Shown: one piece after another, positions 8,744 through 16,789 of the stretch
Layout of the letters: each line of letters starts with the position of its first letter
Numbering within the stretch: the stretch's first letter is position 1
NCBI GenBank assembly: GCA_964638865.1
Contig: CAZXBG010000034.1
Coordinates: 1-30,352 of the forward strand
Direction: 5' to 3'
Origin: UBA7236 sp964638865
Lineage (GTDB): Bacteria > Bacteroidota > Bacteroidia > Chitinophagales > BACL12
Length of the DNA stretch: 30,352 nucleotides
Program-made: the position numbers and the translations under genes
The notes under the pieces: model-generated
Database searches by the model: none
What the model was told of the DNA's origin: nothing
What the model saw: only the letters and a program-made list of their open reading frames with translations

Positions 8744-10555
8744 TTAGTTTAGTTTGTCATCAACTAGTGGAGCGATAATCTTTTTTCTCTCCCCAACTTG
8801 TTGTCTCCACATTGCATAATACAGGCCTTTTTCCGCCAATAATTTTTCATGTGAACCTGTTTCCGCCATCTCGCCTTGTTCCAGCACATAAATTCTATCA
8901 GCATGCATAATTGTGCTCAGGCGATGTGCAATCAGAATCGTAATCTGATTTCTTTGTTGGGTAATGCCAATTATGGTATTGGAAATTTCTTCCTCTGTAA
9001 GTGAATCCAGGGAACTTGTAGCCTCATCAAAGATTAACAGACGAGGATTCCTCAAAAGTGCGCGCGCAATGCTCAGTCGCTGTTTTTCTCCACCCGACAA
9101 TTTTAATCCCCCCTCACCTATTACCGTTTCAATACCTTTTTCAGCCCTTGCCAACAAATTGTCGCAACTCGCCTTATGAATCACATCCAAAAGATCTTTT
9201 TCGGTAGCTTCGGGGTTCACAAACATCAGATTTTCCCTAATGGTACCGGAAAAGAGCTGTGTATCCTGCGTTACAAAACCAATTTGATTTCTAAGATCAT
9301 TAAAATCGATAGAATTTTCATCAATGCCATTATACAATATCTTGCCTTCCTGAGGTCGGTATAATCCAACCAACAATTTCATTAAAGTGCTTTTTCCCGA
9401 GCCGGAAGGTCCAACAAAGGCAATAGTTTCACCCGATTTTACATCGAAACTGATACCGTCAATTGCATGGTTTGAAGCTGTTTTATGTTTAAACCGAACA
9501 TTTTCAAACTTGAGTTTCTCAATGGTTCCTAAATGAACAGGATTACCTGGTTTTGTTTCCGGCACCTTCATCATCAAAATATTAAAATTATTGAGCGATG
9601 CTTCGGCTTCTCTGTATGATAAAATAATGTTGCCAATGTCCTGAAGCGGACCAAATACAAAAAAGGAAAATACCTGCATAGTAACCAGCTGACCGGCATC
9701 CATCACATTTTTGAAAATCAGCCACATCAAAATAAATAGGATCAATTGTCGCAGAGTATTTACGAAGGTGCCTTGAATAAAACTGATACTTCTTATCCGT
9801 TTAATTTTTGTGAGTTCAAGTCCGAGTATCTTATAAGTATTTTTATTGAGTCTTTCCACTTCCTGATGTGTTAGTCCCAAACTTTTAACTAACTCGATAT
9901 TGCGCAAAGATTCTGTGGTTGCTCCGGCCAAAGCAGTGGTTTTTCCAACAATTGTTTTTTGGATGATCTTAACCTTTTTACTGAGCACATTAGAAATCAG
10001 GGTGAGAAAAATGATACCAAAAAAATAAACTGCCGGTATGTACCAATGGATATAAATTGCTGCATAAATGAAAACGAAAACGATTCCCACCAAAATACCC
10101 AAGAGCACATTGATGAACATATTCATAAATCGTTCAACATCGATGCGCACCTTTGTTAAAATAGATAAAGTTTCTCCGCTTCGCTGATCCTCAAAGTCCT
10201 GATAAGGCAATTTCATTGCATGTTGCAAACCATCGGTAAATATTTTAGCGCCGAATTTCTGGGTAACAACATTGAGAAAATAATCTTGGAAGTTTTTAGC
10301 TATACGACTAATCATAGCCACTGAAACGGAACACAAAAGCAACATCAGCACTCCCGGTTGTTGCCAGGAAAAGGAATAAAAGAAGGTATGCCAGGTATAT
10401 TCAGCAGAATTTGTCTGGTATGTATTTGCCAAAGTAACCAGATGTCCAAGAATTATCGGGTCAACAAGGGAAAAGCCGGTATTTATGGCTGCCAAAAATA
10501 AAACAAAAAAGACGAGCCAACGGAAGGGCTGTAAATAAGTAAAAAGAATTTTCAT
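8744..10555 (-). CDS. ABC exporter, fused permease and ATPase (MsbA/multidrug type)
   Basis: Half-transporter expected to work as a homodimer, exporting lipid or drug-like substrates across the inner membrane. 603 aa: an N-terminal membrane domain with about six hydrophobic segments (residues 1-320), then a nucleotide-binding domain. That domain has Walker A GPSGSGKST (382-390), Q-loop VTQDTQLF, signature LSGGEKQR, Walker B RLLIFDEATSSLD and H-loop IAHRLST, all intact. The substrate cannot be inferred; MsbA-like lipid flipping and multidrug efflux are both possible. A good -7 promoter element lies 27 nt upstream, so it is probably transcribed separately from the SulP gene. Confidence 0.95.
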   Translation of the reverse strand: MKILFTYLQPFRWLVFFVLFLAAINTGFSLVDPIILGHLVTLANTYQTNSAEYTWHTFFYSFSWQQPGVLMLLLCSVSVAMISRIAKNFQDYFLNVVTQKFGAKIFTDGLQHAMKLPYQDFEDQRSGETLSILTKVRIDVERFMNMFINVLLGILVGIVFVFIYAAIYIHWYIPAVYFFGIIFLTLISNVLSKKVKIIQKTIVGKTTALAGATTESLRNIELVKSLGLTHQEVERLNKNTYKILGLELTKIKRIRSISFIQGTFVNTLRQLILFILMWLIFKNVMDAGQLVTMQVFSFFVFGPLQDIGNIILSYREAEASLNNFNILMMKVPETKPGNPVHLGTIEKLKFENVRFKHKTASNHAIDGISFDVKSGETIAFVGPSGSGKSTLMKLLVGLYRPQEGKILYNGIDENSIDFNDLRNQIGFVTQDTQLFSGTIRENLMFVNPEATEKDLLDVIHKASCDNLLARAEKGIETVIGEGGLKLSGGEKQRLSIARALLRNPRLLIFDEATSSLDSLTEEEISNTIIGITQQRNQITILIAHRLSTIMHADRIYVLEQGEMAETGSHEKLLAEKGLYYAMWRQQVGERKKIIAPLVDDKLN

Positions 10556-10581
10556 AATGTATAACCTGATTCGCTACAACT

Positions 10582-10589
10582 CAAAAGTA
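10582..10589 (-). promoter_or_regulatory. Bacteroidota -7 promoter element for the ABC exporter
   Basis: Reads TACTTTTG on the minus strand, an exact match to TAnnTTTG, 27 nt before the ATG at 10555. No -33 TTG at the expected spacing. Confidence 0.5.
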
Positions 10590-10689
10590 GTCATGGTAGT
10601 TCAGATAAAGAAAAAAGGATATGTGCAAAACGAGGTTTCCGAAACATAAATTCAACATTAGCAGGTATTTTTTTTTAGGGGATAATCCT

Positions 10690-12258
10690 TTAATGCAATT
10701 CCAGAATCTGCACATCCGGAATATCTATTAAAATAAGTTGTATATGTTTAATATGTGCTTTGGATTTGAATTCCGCGAATATTTCCAATACGTCTCTATC
10801 TATGTATACACTATCGGTGCCTATGATTTCTACTATCGAATATGGAGGCATTTTATCGAGTGTTTCCAAAATTCGTTTTTTATTGACAAAACTTACATTT
10901 AACGCGAGGTCGAGTGTGTAGTGAGGCGTATGTCCCTCCAAATTTTCTTTCAGCGTAAAACCTGCTTTATAGGTATGTTTAATAAGGAAATAAATTGCAT
11001 ACACCACTCCTATCAAAACACCAATTAAAAGATCGCTAAATAATATTGAAATAACAGTTACGAAAAATGGAAAAAACTGTTCATTACCCTGTTTATAAAC
11101 TGATTGTATCATTTTTGGCTTTGCAAGATTATAACCGGTTCTTATTAAAATAACTGCAAGTACACAATAGGGAATCAGGTTCAATAAAGTCACTGCAAAC
11201 AGGATAGCTAATAATATCCATACACCATGCATAAAGGCCGACAAACGTGTTTTAGCGCCTGCTTCGGCATTGGCTGAAGCCCTTACAATTACAGCGGTTA
11301 TTGGTAATCCTCCCAAAAAACCGCTAATAAAATTTGCAGACCCTTGCGCTACCAATTCGCGGTTTTGTGGTGTAATTCTGTTGTATGGATCTAATTTATC
11401 AATTGCAGTGATGCTCAGTAATGTTTCCAGTGAAGCAACAAAACAAATAATCACGGCTGTCTTCCAAATTTCTGCATTGGAAAAAATTGCAGAGTATTCT
11501 GGACCATTAATTTCTGAAAAAATATTTTTAGGAATGTTTACATATTGAGCCGACGATAATTTTAAAAATGGAATATATTTTTCAAATAATAATGCTAATA
11601 TTATTCCGAATAAAACTACTAAAAATGTTGTTGGTATATAAGGGAATTTTGTTGCAAGTGTTTTTTTCCAGGCATAAATAATTAAAAAGGAAAAAGTTGT
11701 TATTACAATCGGGCCTAAAGAGATATGCTGTAATAAATTACCGGTCATTTTAAATCCGTGTTCAAAGGTGAATACGTTAAATAATTCGTTGGTCCAGAAG
11801 TCAGGTTGATCATATCCGATTAAAAGAGGAATTTGTTTTGAAATTAAGATAATACCGATAGCAGTAAGCATTCCTTTAATTACGCCGGAGGGAATAAATT
11901 GTGTAAATCCACCTAACTTGAATACACCTAATAATATCTGCAAAACACCTGCAAGCATTAGGGATAAAAAAAATATTTCAATTCCACCCAGTCCTGCAAT
12001 TGCCGCAACACAAATTGTAGTTAAACCTGCTGCAGGTCCACTAACACTCAGTTCTGATCTGCTGATTAGCGGCACTACTATTCCGCCTATAATTCCTGCT
12101 ATGAGTCCAGAATACAATGGGGCACCACTGGCTAAGGAAATACCAAGACAGAGGGGTAGTGCAACAAAAAAAACACTGATACTTGATTTGAGATCGTGGT
12201 TTAAAAAGGATAAGAAGTAAAAATGAAATCTGCGTTTGATCAAATTCATAACTAACAT
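10690..12258 (-). CDS. SulP family inorganic anion transporter
   Basis: Inner-membrane transporter of the SLC26/SulP family, which moves sulfate, bicarbonate or related anions. From the chosen ATG it is 522 aa. The N-terminal motif VALPLCLGISLASGAP and the following Gly-rich segment SGLIAGIIGGIVVPLIS are typical of the transport domain, as is ISGFLGGLPITAVIVRASANAEAGA in the middle. A short C-terminal STAS-like region carries VSFVNKKRILETLDKMP and SVYIDRDVLEIF. The frame extends upstream to a TTG at 12345, but ATGs at 12258 and 12249 lie closer to the start of similarity, so I prefer 12258. The substrate is not determined; bicarbonate is common in this clade when a carbonic anhydrase is next door, but none is seen here. 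Confidence 0.9.
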   Translation of the reverse strand: MLVMNLIKRRFHFYFLSFLNHDLKSSISVFFVALPLCLGISLASGAPLYSGLIAGIIGGIVVPLISRSELSVSGPAAGLTTICVAAIAGLGGIEIFFLSLMLAGVLQILLGVFKLGGFTQFIPSGVIKGMLTAIGIILISKQIPLLIGYDQPDFWTNELFNVFTFEHGFKMTGNLLQHISLGPIVITTFSFLIIYAWKKTLATKFPYIPTTFLVVLFGIILALLFEKYIPFLKLSSAQYVNIPKNIFSEINGPEYSAIFSNAEIWKTAVIICFVASLETLLSITAIDKLDPYNRITPQNRELVAQGSANFISGFLGGLPITAVIVRASANAEAGAKTRLSAFMHGVWILLAILFAVTLLNLIPYCVLAVILIRTGYNLAKPKMIQSVYKQGNEQFFPFFVTVISILFSDLLIGVLIGVVYAIYFLIKHTYKAGFTLKENLEGHTPHYTLDLALNVSFVNKKRILETLDKMPPYSIVEIIGTDSVYIDRDVLEIFAEFKSKAHIKHIQLILIDIPDVQILELH

Positions 12259-12344
12259 CAAAATTGGATAAAATCCAACTGGGTTATGAAAAAGTTGTAA
12301 CCATTTGTTTGTTAATAAAAATGGTCGCGGCTTATAAAAAATCA

Positions 12345-12365
12345 ATTGAGTTGAATTAACTCAAT
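12345..12365. promoter_or_regulatory. Inverted repeat between the cytochrome-like and SulP genes
   Basis: ATTGAGTT (12345-12352) and AACTCAAT (12358-12365) form perfect 8-bp arms around GAATT. It overlaps the end of the upstream cytochrome-like gene region and precedes the SulP start by about 90 nt. No T-tract follows on either strand, so an operator is more likely than a terminator. Confidence 0.3.
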
Positions 12366-12366
12366 A

Positions 12367-12708
12367 CTAAAGGGCAGCGCCTGTAGCAACCCAATTCACA
12401 ATGGTTTGAATATAAACATCCTCCAGTTTGGGCGACTTTCTTGGCATAGATTTAACTCCTTCTGCATGTTGTATAGCCGGAATTAATTTGCCATTAATAC
12501 TTTGCTCTTTTACATTTTCATAGGTTGTAAGATTTATTCCGGCTGCCGGTCGTTCTGCATTATGGCAACCGGCGCAATTGAAATCAATTATTTTACTAAC
12601 ATCCTTTGAATAGGTAAGTGCAGTAGTTGTAGATTTGTAAGCACTGCACGCTGCGAGGGTTAAAATGAATAAACTGCTAAGCAGATAATAAGTTGGTCGT
12701 GCACTCAT
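12367..12708 (-). CDS. Small cytochrome-c-like lipoprotein
   Basis: 113 aa with a lipobox-like LAAC (Cys21), so it is probably acylated and anchored in a membrane facing the periplasm. One haem c attachment site CAGCH (residues 45-49) and a later SMPRKSP, where Met88 could be the second axial haem ligand. Its size fits single-haem electron carriers or the stand-alone cytochrome domains of Bacteroidota. It sits about 110 nt upstream of the SulP start on the same strand and may be co-transcribed with it. Its redox partner is not in the window. Confidence 0.8.
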   Translation of the reverse strand: MSARPTYYLLSSLFILTLAACSAYKSTTTALTYSKDVSKIIDFNCAGCHNAERPAAGINLTTYENVKEQSINGKLIPAIQHAEGVKSMPRKSPKLEDVYIQTIVNWVATGAAL

Positions 12709-12723
12709 GGTGTGTTTTTTTGG

Positions 12724-12731
12724 TAAAAATA
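12724..12731 (-). promoter_or_regulatory. Possible -7 element for the cytochrome-like gene
   Basis: Reads TATTTTTA on the minus strand, one mismatch from TAnnTTTG, 15 nt before the ATG at 12708. In AT-rich DNA this is weak evidence. Confidence 0.25.
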
Positions 12732-12779
12732 AAAAATATTGATGGGTTAAAAATTCCCCTATTTCTTTATTCTGAAAAC

Positions 12780-14009
12780 TTATTCTTTTTTCATCACCAT
12801 TTTATTGATGAATGACAGCATAAAAACGGTTATTATCATGGCAACAACAACAACATATCCAAGCCAATCGTAATGATCTAAATATCCTGAATCTTCCTGC
12901 ACAACTATTAATCCTGCAAAAAATGCTGCAATGCCGCCTGAAAATTGTTGAACGGAGGAATTGATACCCATGAATGCTCCTCTGTCGGCGGGTTCAGGAA
13001 CTGCCGACATTAATGCAGATGCAGAAATAATTCTTGAGGTTATACCAATAAACAATATGACATTTATCACAATAACTGCCCATAAAGGAGTAGCTTCAAG
13101 ATTACAATAAATAACAACCATTATCATCGACAAAATTGAACCTGCAATAAACATATTGTATTTTCCTACTCTGTCGCTCAACTTTCCAATTATTGGTCCT
13201 GCAACAATAGTAAACAACCCCGTTATAACATAAATTATTGGTAAATGATCCAGTTCAATTTTAAGATTATTTACTGTGAATGCACTTCCGAAGGGCATTA
13301 ACATAAATCCTCCGGTTGCAAGTAAAGTGGTAGCCGCAAAACCGGTGATATATCTTTTTTTACTGATTGTTTGTTTAAAATGTTGAAAGGAAGTAATATT
13401 TTTTTTGATAGCTAAATGTTCCACAACAGGTTTTACCTTCCAAATGATAATAACATATACAATAACACTAATAGAAGCGATCAAAATAAATGGGGAATGC
13501 CAATTTGTTTTATTTGCAAGATAGAGACCAACGGGAATTCCCAAAACCTGACTTGCGGCAAACGCCATTTGAATAAAACCCATCACGCGTCCTCTCACCT
13601 GCAATTTAAATACATCAGTGGTAATAGCAAATATGATGGCTCCGATCACTCCTCCAAAAATTCCTGTAATAATTCTTGCAATCAATAATGAGTTGTAATC
13701 AGGTGCAAATCCGCACAAAAAAGTGCCTAAAATAAAACCGGTATAAAAAAATAGCAACAATTTTTTTCTGTCGTATTTATCAGCAAATCCCGCAGCAAGT
13801 AATCCGCTCAAACCGGCACTAATTGCATAAACCGAAACTACCAGACTGAATTGTGCGGGTGTAATATTCAATTCGGGCAATAATATTGCACTCAGTGGAG
13901 AGAGCACCATAAAATCGAGTATAATCGTAAACTGTAAAAAGGCCAGAATTGCTATCAGGAACATTTCATAACCTGTAAAAACTTTTTCCTTCTTATTAAC
14001 TTCACTCAT
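12780..14009 (-). CDS. MFS transporter (DHA1-like efflux family)
   Basis: 409 aa with about twelve hydrophobic segments. The loop between TM2 and TM3 holds the MFS motif A variant GFADKYDRKK, and TM5 contains the region FAASQVLGIPVGLYLA, matching motif C-like sequences of proton-driven drug exporters. The C-terminal half has a second motif-A-like GKLSDRVGKY. These point to an H+-coupled efflux pump of the DHA1 group rather than a sugar importer. It ends 71 nt before the cytochrome-like gene on the same strand. The substrate is unknown. Confidence 0.88.
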   Translation of the reverse strand: MSEVNKKEKVFTGYEMFLIAILAFLQFTIILDFMVLSPLSAILLPELNITPAQFSLVVSVYAISAGLSGLLAAGFADKYDRKKLLLFFYTGFILGTFLCGFAPDYNSLLIARIITGIFGGVIGAIIFAITTDVFKLQVRGRVMGFIQMAFAASQVLGIPVGLYLANKTNWHSPFILIASISVIVYVIIIWKVKPVVEHLAIKKNITSFQHFKQTISKKRYITGFAATTLLATGGFMLMPFGSAFTVNNLKIELDHLPIIYVITGLFTIVAGPIIGKLSDRVGKYNMFIAGSILSMIMVVIYCNLEATPLWAVIVINVILFIGITSRIISASALMSAVPEPADRGAFMGINSSVQQFSGGIAAFFAGLIVVQEDSGYLDHYDWLGYVVVVAMIITVFMLSFINKMVMKKE

Positions 14010-14101
14010 AAATATTGTTATACAATTAACAGGATAATTATGCTTATTGTTTATTGGTTATTGGCACGCGCAAGAACCTTTAATACTCTTTTTAGCAATT
14101 T

Positions 14102-14115
14102 CGTTCACATGAACG
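14102..14115. promoter_or_regulatory. Inverted repeat, candidate operator for the MFS gene
   Basis: CGTTCA-CA-TGAACG is a perfect 6+6 bp inverted repeat, more GC-rich than its surroundings, about 95 nt upstream of the MFS start. Efflux genes are often under local repressors, but no regulator gene lies next to it. Confidence 0.3.
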
Positions 14116-14294
14116 CAAAAAGGGGCAATATTATGGGTTTATACATTAGTTTTTTTTAAATGCTTGTTAATTGTGAGCAGTAAAACTTGTTATTTCTAAT
14201 TGTTCAAATTTTCTTTATTAAAAATCTGTCCTGTTTTTCATACATTCATTCAGATAGTCGTTAAAACTAGAAATGTTAAGGATGGATTTAAAAT

Positions 14295-14302
14295 TAAATT
14301 TG
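14295..14302 (+). promoter_or_regulatory. Bacteroidota -7 promoter element for the TonB-like gene
   Basis: TAAATTTG matches TAnnTTTG exactly. It would give a leader of about 165 nt before the ATG at 14475. A GTTAAG about 19 nt upstream is a weak -33 candidate. Confidence 0.4.
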
Positions 14303-14474
14303 TAGGATCAATATACCATACCTTTCCCGGAAAACGTTATTAATAGCACAAAAGGGCACTTATATTTAAATATTTAGAAGTTTTTAGCGCTAATAATTGC
14401 AATTTAAACAAAAATGGGAATGAGATTTGTGTAATTTGATAATCACGAGCATCTGTTATATAAAAGGAATAATT

Positions 14475-15242
14475 ATGAAAACTTGGAAAGAATTAGAATC
14501 AAGAACGAAACGCATTAGCGGAGTGATTACCACTAGCATTGTTGGATTATTGGTAGCCGTAATGTTTATCGGATTTACAACTCCTGCAGTACCGGAGGGA
14601 ACAGAAGGGTTGCTAATAGATTTCGGAACAGATATATCCGGTTTCGGCGAATATGAACCTGCAATTGCGGAATCTTCGGCATCTTCCGTAAGTGAGACTT
14701 TAGAACAGGAATCTATAACACAGGATGTGGAAGAAAGTGTTGTTATACCTGATAAAAAGGTAATCACCAAACCTAAGGCGGATATTAAGAAAGCGCCTAC
14801 AGAAACCACAAAACCGGTAAATAAAGACGAGTTATTTGACCCTAACAAGATAAAAAACAAAGGTGACAAAGGCTCTTCCAGTGATGGAGATAAAGGTGGC
14901 ACAGGCAATCAGGGTGATCCGAATGGGATTCCTGATGGTGGAAATGGTTTAGGCACTAAGGGTGATGGTTATGATGTATCCGGTCTTGGTGACCGCAAAA
15001 TAAAATCACCCCCTAAATTAAGTGTTAACCACAATGAAATAGGTGATGTTAAGATTAAAATTACGGTGGACAGGAACGGAAAAGTGATTAAAGCAGATTA
15101 CGAGCGAACCGGTTCAACAATCACGGATACTTATTTGATCTCGCAATCAAAGGCAGCAGCAATGAAAACAACCTTTAGCGTTGATAACAATGCAACCGAA
15201 ACACAAATAGGATATATCACCTTCCACTTTAAATTACAATAA
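14475..15242 (+). CDS. TonB-like energy transducer
   Basis: Predicted to couple the inner-membrane proton gradient to TonB-dependent outer-membrane receptors. 255 aa: a short cytoplasmic start (MKTWKELESRTKRISG), one membrane helix (about 16-36), and a conserved-looking GLLIDFGTDISGFGE stretch seen after the helix in Bacteroidota TonB proteins. A long disordered periplasmic linker rich in Lys, Pro, Gly and Asp follows (about 55-185), then a C-terminal domain with DVKIKITVDRNGKVIKADY. The ATG at 14475 is preceded by AAAAGGA, a rare Shine-Dalgarno-like site here; the frame reaches back to a TTG at 14427, which I reject. exbB and exbD are absent from the window, although folC follows as in the common exbB-exbD-tonB-folC order. 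Confidence 0.82.
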   Translation: MKTWKELESRTKRISGVITTSIVGLLVAVMFIGFTTPAVPEGTEGLLIDFGTDISGFGEYEPAIAESSASSVSETLEQESITQDVEESVVIPDKKVITKPKADIKKAPTETTKPVNKDELFDPNKIKNKGDKGSSSDGDKGGTGNQGDPNGIPDGGNGLGTKGDGYDVSGLGDRKIKSPPKLSVNHNEIGDVKIKITVDRNGKVIKADYERTGSTITDTYLISQSKAAAMKTTFSVDNNATETQIGYITFHFKLQ

Positions 15243-15280
15243 TACTTTGAAACACAACTGTTATTGAAGTATGAAATGAG

Positions 15281-15309
15281 TGCCCCCGGTAAAACGGGGG
15301 CATTTTTTT
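15281..15309 (+). terminator. Strong intrinsic terminator after the TonB-like gene
   Basis: TGCCCCCG (15281-15288) pairs with CGGGGGCA (15295-15302) over a 6-nt loop, followed by seven T. This separates transcription of the TonB-like gene from folC. Confidence 0.93.
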
Positions 15310-15454
15310 GCAAAGCACCCTGAATAAAAAAACTCAGTTTTTAAATTATGAAATCCACTGCCCAATTTTCTTATTCAGGAATCGATAATTGGATATAGTT
15401 ATAATTTCACAAGTATTTTATTTCAATTTGTACTGCAATTTAGTTTGAAGCAGC

Positions 15455-16756
15455 ATGACCTATAAAGAAACAGTAGAATATTTGTATACCCATTTACCAA
15501 TGTATCATCGCATTGGAGCTGCGGCATTCAAAAAGGATTTGACCAACACAATATCCTTACTGAAAATATTAGGTGATCCGCATAAAAAATTTACGAGTAT
15601 ACATGTGGCTGGAACTAATGGCAAAGGTTCTGTTTCTAATATGCTGGCGTCAGTGTTGCAGGAAGCCGGTTATTCCACCGGTTTATATACGTCTCCTCAC
15701 CTGCTCGATTTCCGCGAACGAATTCGTTTAAATGGAAAAATGTGTGAAAAGGAATTTGTGACAGCCTTTGTGGAAAGAATAAAACCCCATATACCAGAAA
15801 TTTTACCTTCCTTTTTTGAAATAACAGTAGCCATGGCTTTTGAATACTTCGCGCTAAAAGAAATTGATATTGCGGTTATAGAAGTTGGTTTGGGGGGGAG
15901 ATTGGATTCTACTAATGTTATTACCCCTATCCTATCGGTAATAACGAATATCAGTTACGATCATCAAACCATGCTTGGCAATACCCTGAAGGAAATTGCA
16001 GGAGAAAAAGCCGGAATAATAAAGAATGACATACCGGTTGTAATTGGTGAATTTCATGATGAAACTTTTTCCGTTTTTTTAGAAAAAGCTAATTCCGCAT
16101 CCGCCTCTATATTTTTAGCGGAGGATAATGTAAAAGTTGAAATTTTGACTGAGGAAATAAATATATTGGAATTAAATATTTCTTATTTAGACCAATTGAT
16201 ATATCCAGGTTTAATGTTGGATCTTACAGGAAGGTATCAGATGAAAAACATCAAAACAGTTGTGCAATCCATAGAAATTTTGCGGAATGTTGGTGTGGAG
16301 ATACCGGATGAAGCGATTTATGAAGGTTTAAAACGAGTGAAAAAAAACACCGGATTTGCCGGTCGTTGGCAGATAATATCTCAACATCCTCTGGTAATTT
16401 GTGATTGTGCTCATAACAGTGCTGGTCTTGCTGAATTATTTGATCAGGTAAAGAAATCAAACTTTAGTGGTTTACATATTGTTACCGGAGCAGTAACCGA
16501 TAAGGATCTGGAGGCAAATCTGCGACAATTTCCCCGGGAAGCCGTTTATTATTTTTGCAAACCGGATATCCCACGTGGTCTCGATGCCGGAGTATTGGAA
16601 CAAATGGCCGGATCTGAGGGTTTAGTTGGGAAAAGTTTTCCAAATGTAAAAACTGCCGTTCGGGCTGCGAAACAAGAAATGAAAGATGATGACCTCTTGT
16701 TAATATGCGGCAGTATTTTTGTGGTTGCTGAGGCGCTTGAAGATCTAATAAGCTGA
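15455..16756 (+). CDS. folC: Bifunctional dihydrofolate synthase / folylpolyglutamate synthase
   Basis: Cytoplasmic ATP-dependent ligase that adds glutamate to dihydropteroate and then to reduced folates. 433 aa, a normal length. The P-loop HVAGTNGKGS (residues 50-59), the TSPHL motif shortly after, the Mur-ligase-like NISYDHQTMLG and the KAGIIK segment containing the likely carbamylated-Lys region are all visible, followed by the C-terminal ligase domain with CDCAHN. It starts a run of three plus-strand genes with gaps of 33 and 27 nt, consistent with an operon with the TlpA-like gene and msrB. Confidence 0.95.
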   Translation: MTYKETVEYLYTHLPMYHRIGAAAFKKDLTNTISLLKILGDPHKKFTSIHVAGTNGKGSVSNMLASVLQEAGYSTGLYTSPHLLDFRERIRLNGKMCEKEFVTAFVERIKPHIPEILPSFFEITVAMAFEYFALKEIDIAVIEVGLGGRLDSTNVITPILSVITNISYDHQTMLGNTLKEIAGEKAGIIKNDIPVVIGEFHDETFSVFLEKANSASASIFLAEDNVKVEILTEEINILELNISYLDQLIYPGLMLDLTGRYQMKNIKTVVQSIEILRNVGVEIPDEAIYEGLKRVKKNTGFAGRWQIISQHPLVICDCAHNSAGLAELFDQVKKSNFSGLHIVTGAVTDKDLEANLRQFPREAVYYFCKPDIPRGLDAGVLEQMAGSEGLVGKSFPNVKTAVRAAKQEMKDDDLLLICGSIFVVAEALEDLIS

Positions 16757-16789
16757 AAAATATCAATTTTTTAACCAAGAAAGTTAACA

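Larger units (their letters stand above)
14010..14474. other. Divergent intergenic region between the MFS and TonB genes
   Basis: 465 nt with no supported gene. It contains the inverted repeat CGTTCA-CA-TGAACG (14102-14115), a -7 promoter element facing the TonB gene (14295-14302), and two palindromes in what would be the TonB leader: ATATTTAAATAT (14362-14373) and TTAGCGCTAA (14384-14393). Confidence 0.6.

Noticed and set aside
14456..14908. 150-aa ORF antisense to the TonB-like gene
   Set aside because: It is the mirror of a low-complexity linker region (Ser/Pro-rich translation), has no motif, and the sense frame has clear TonB-like features.
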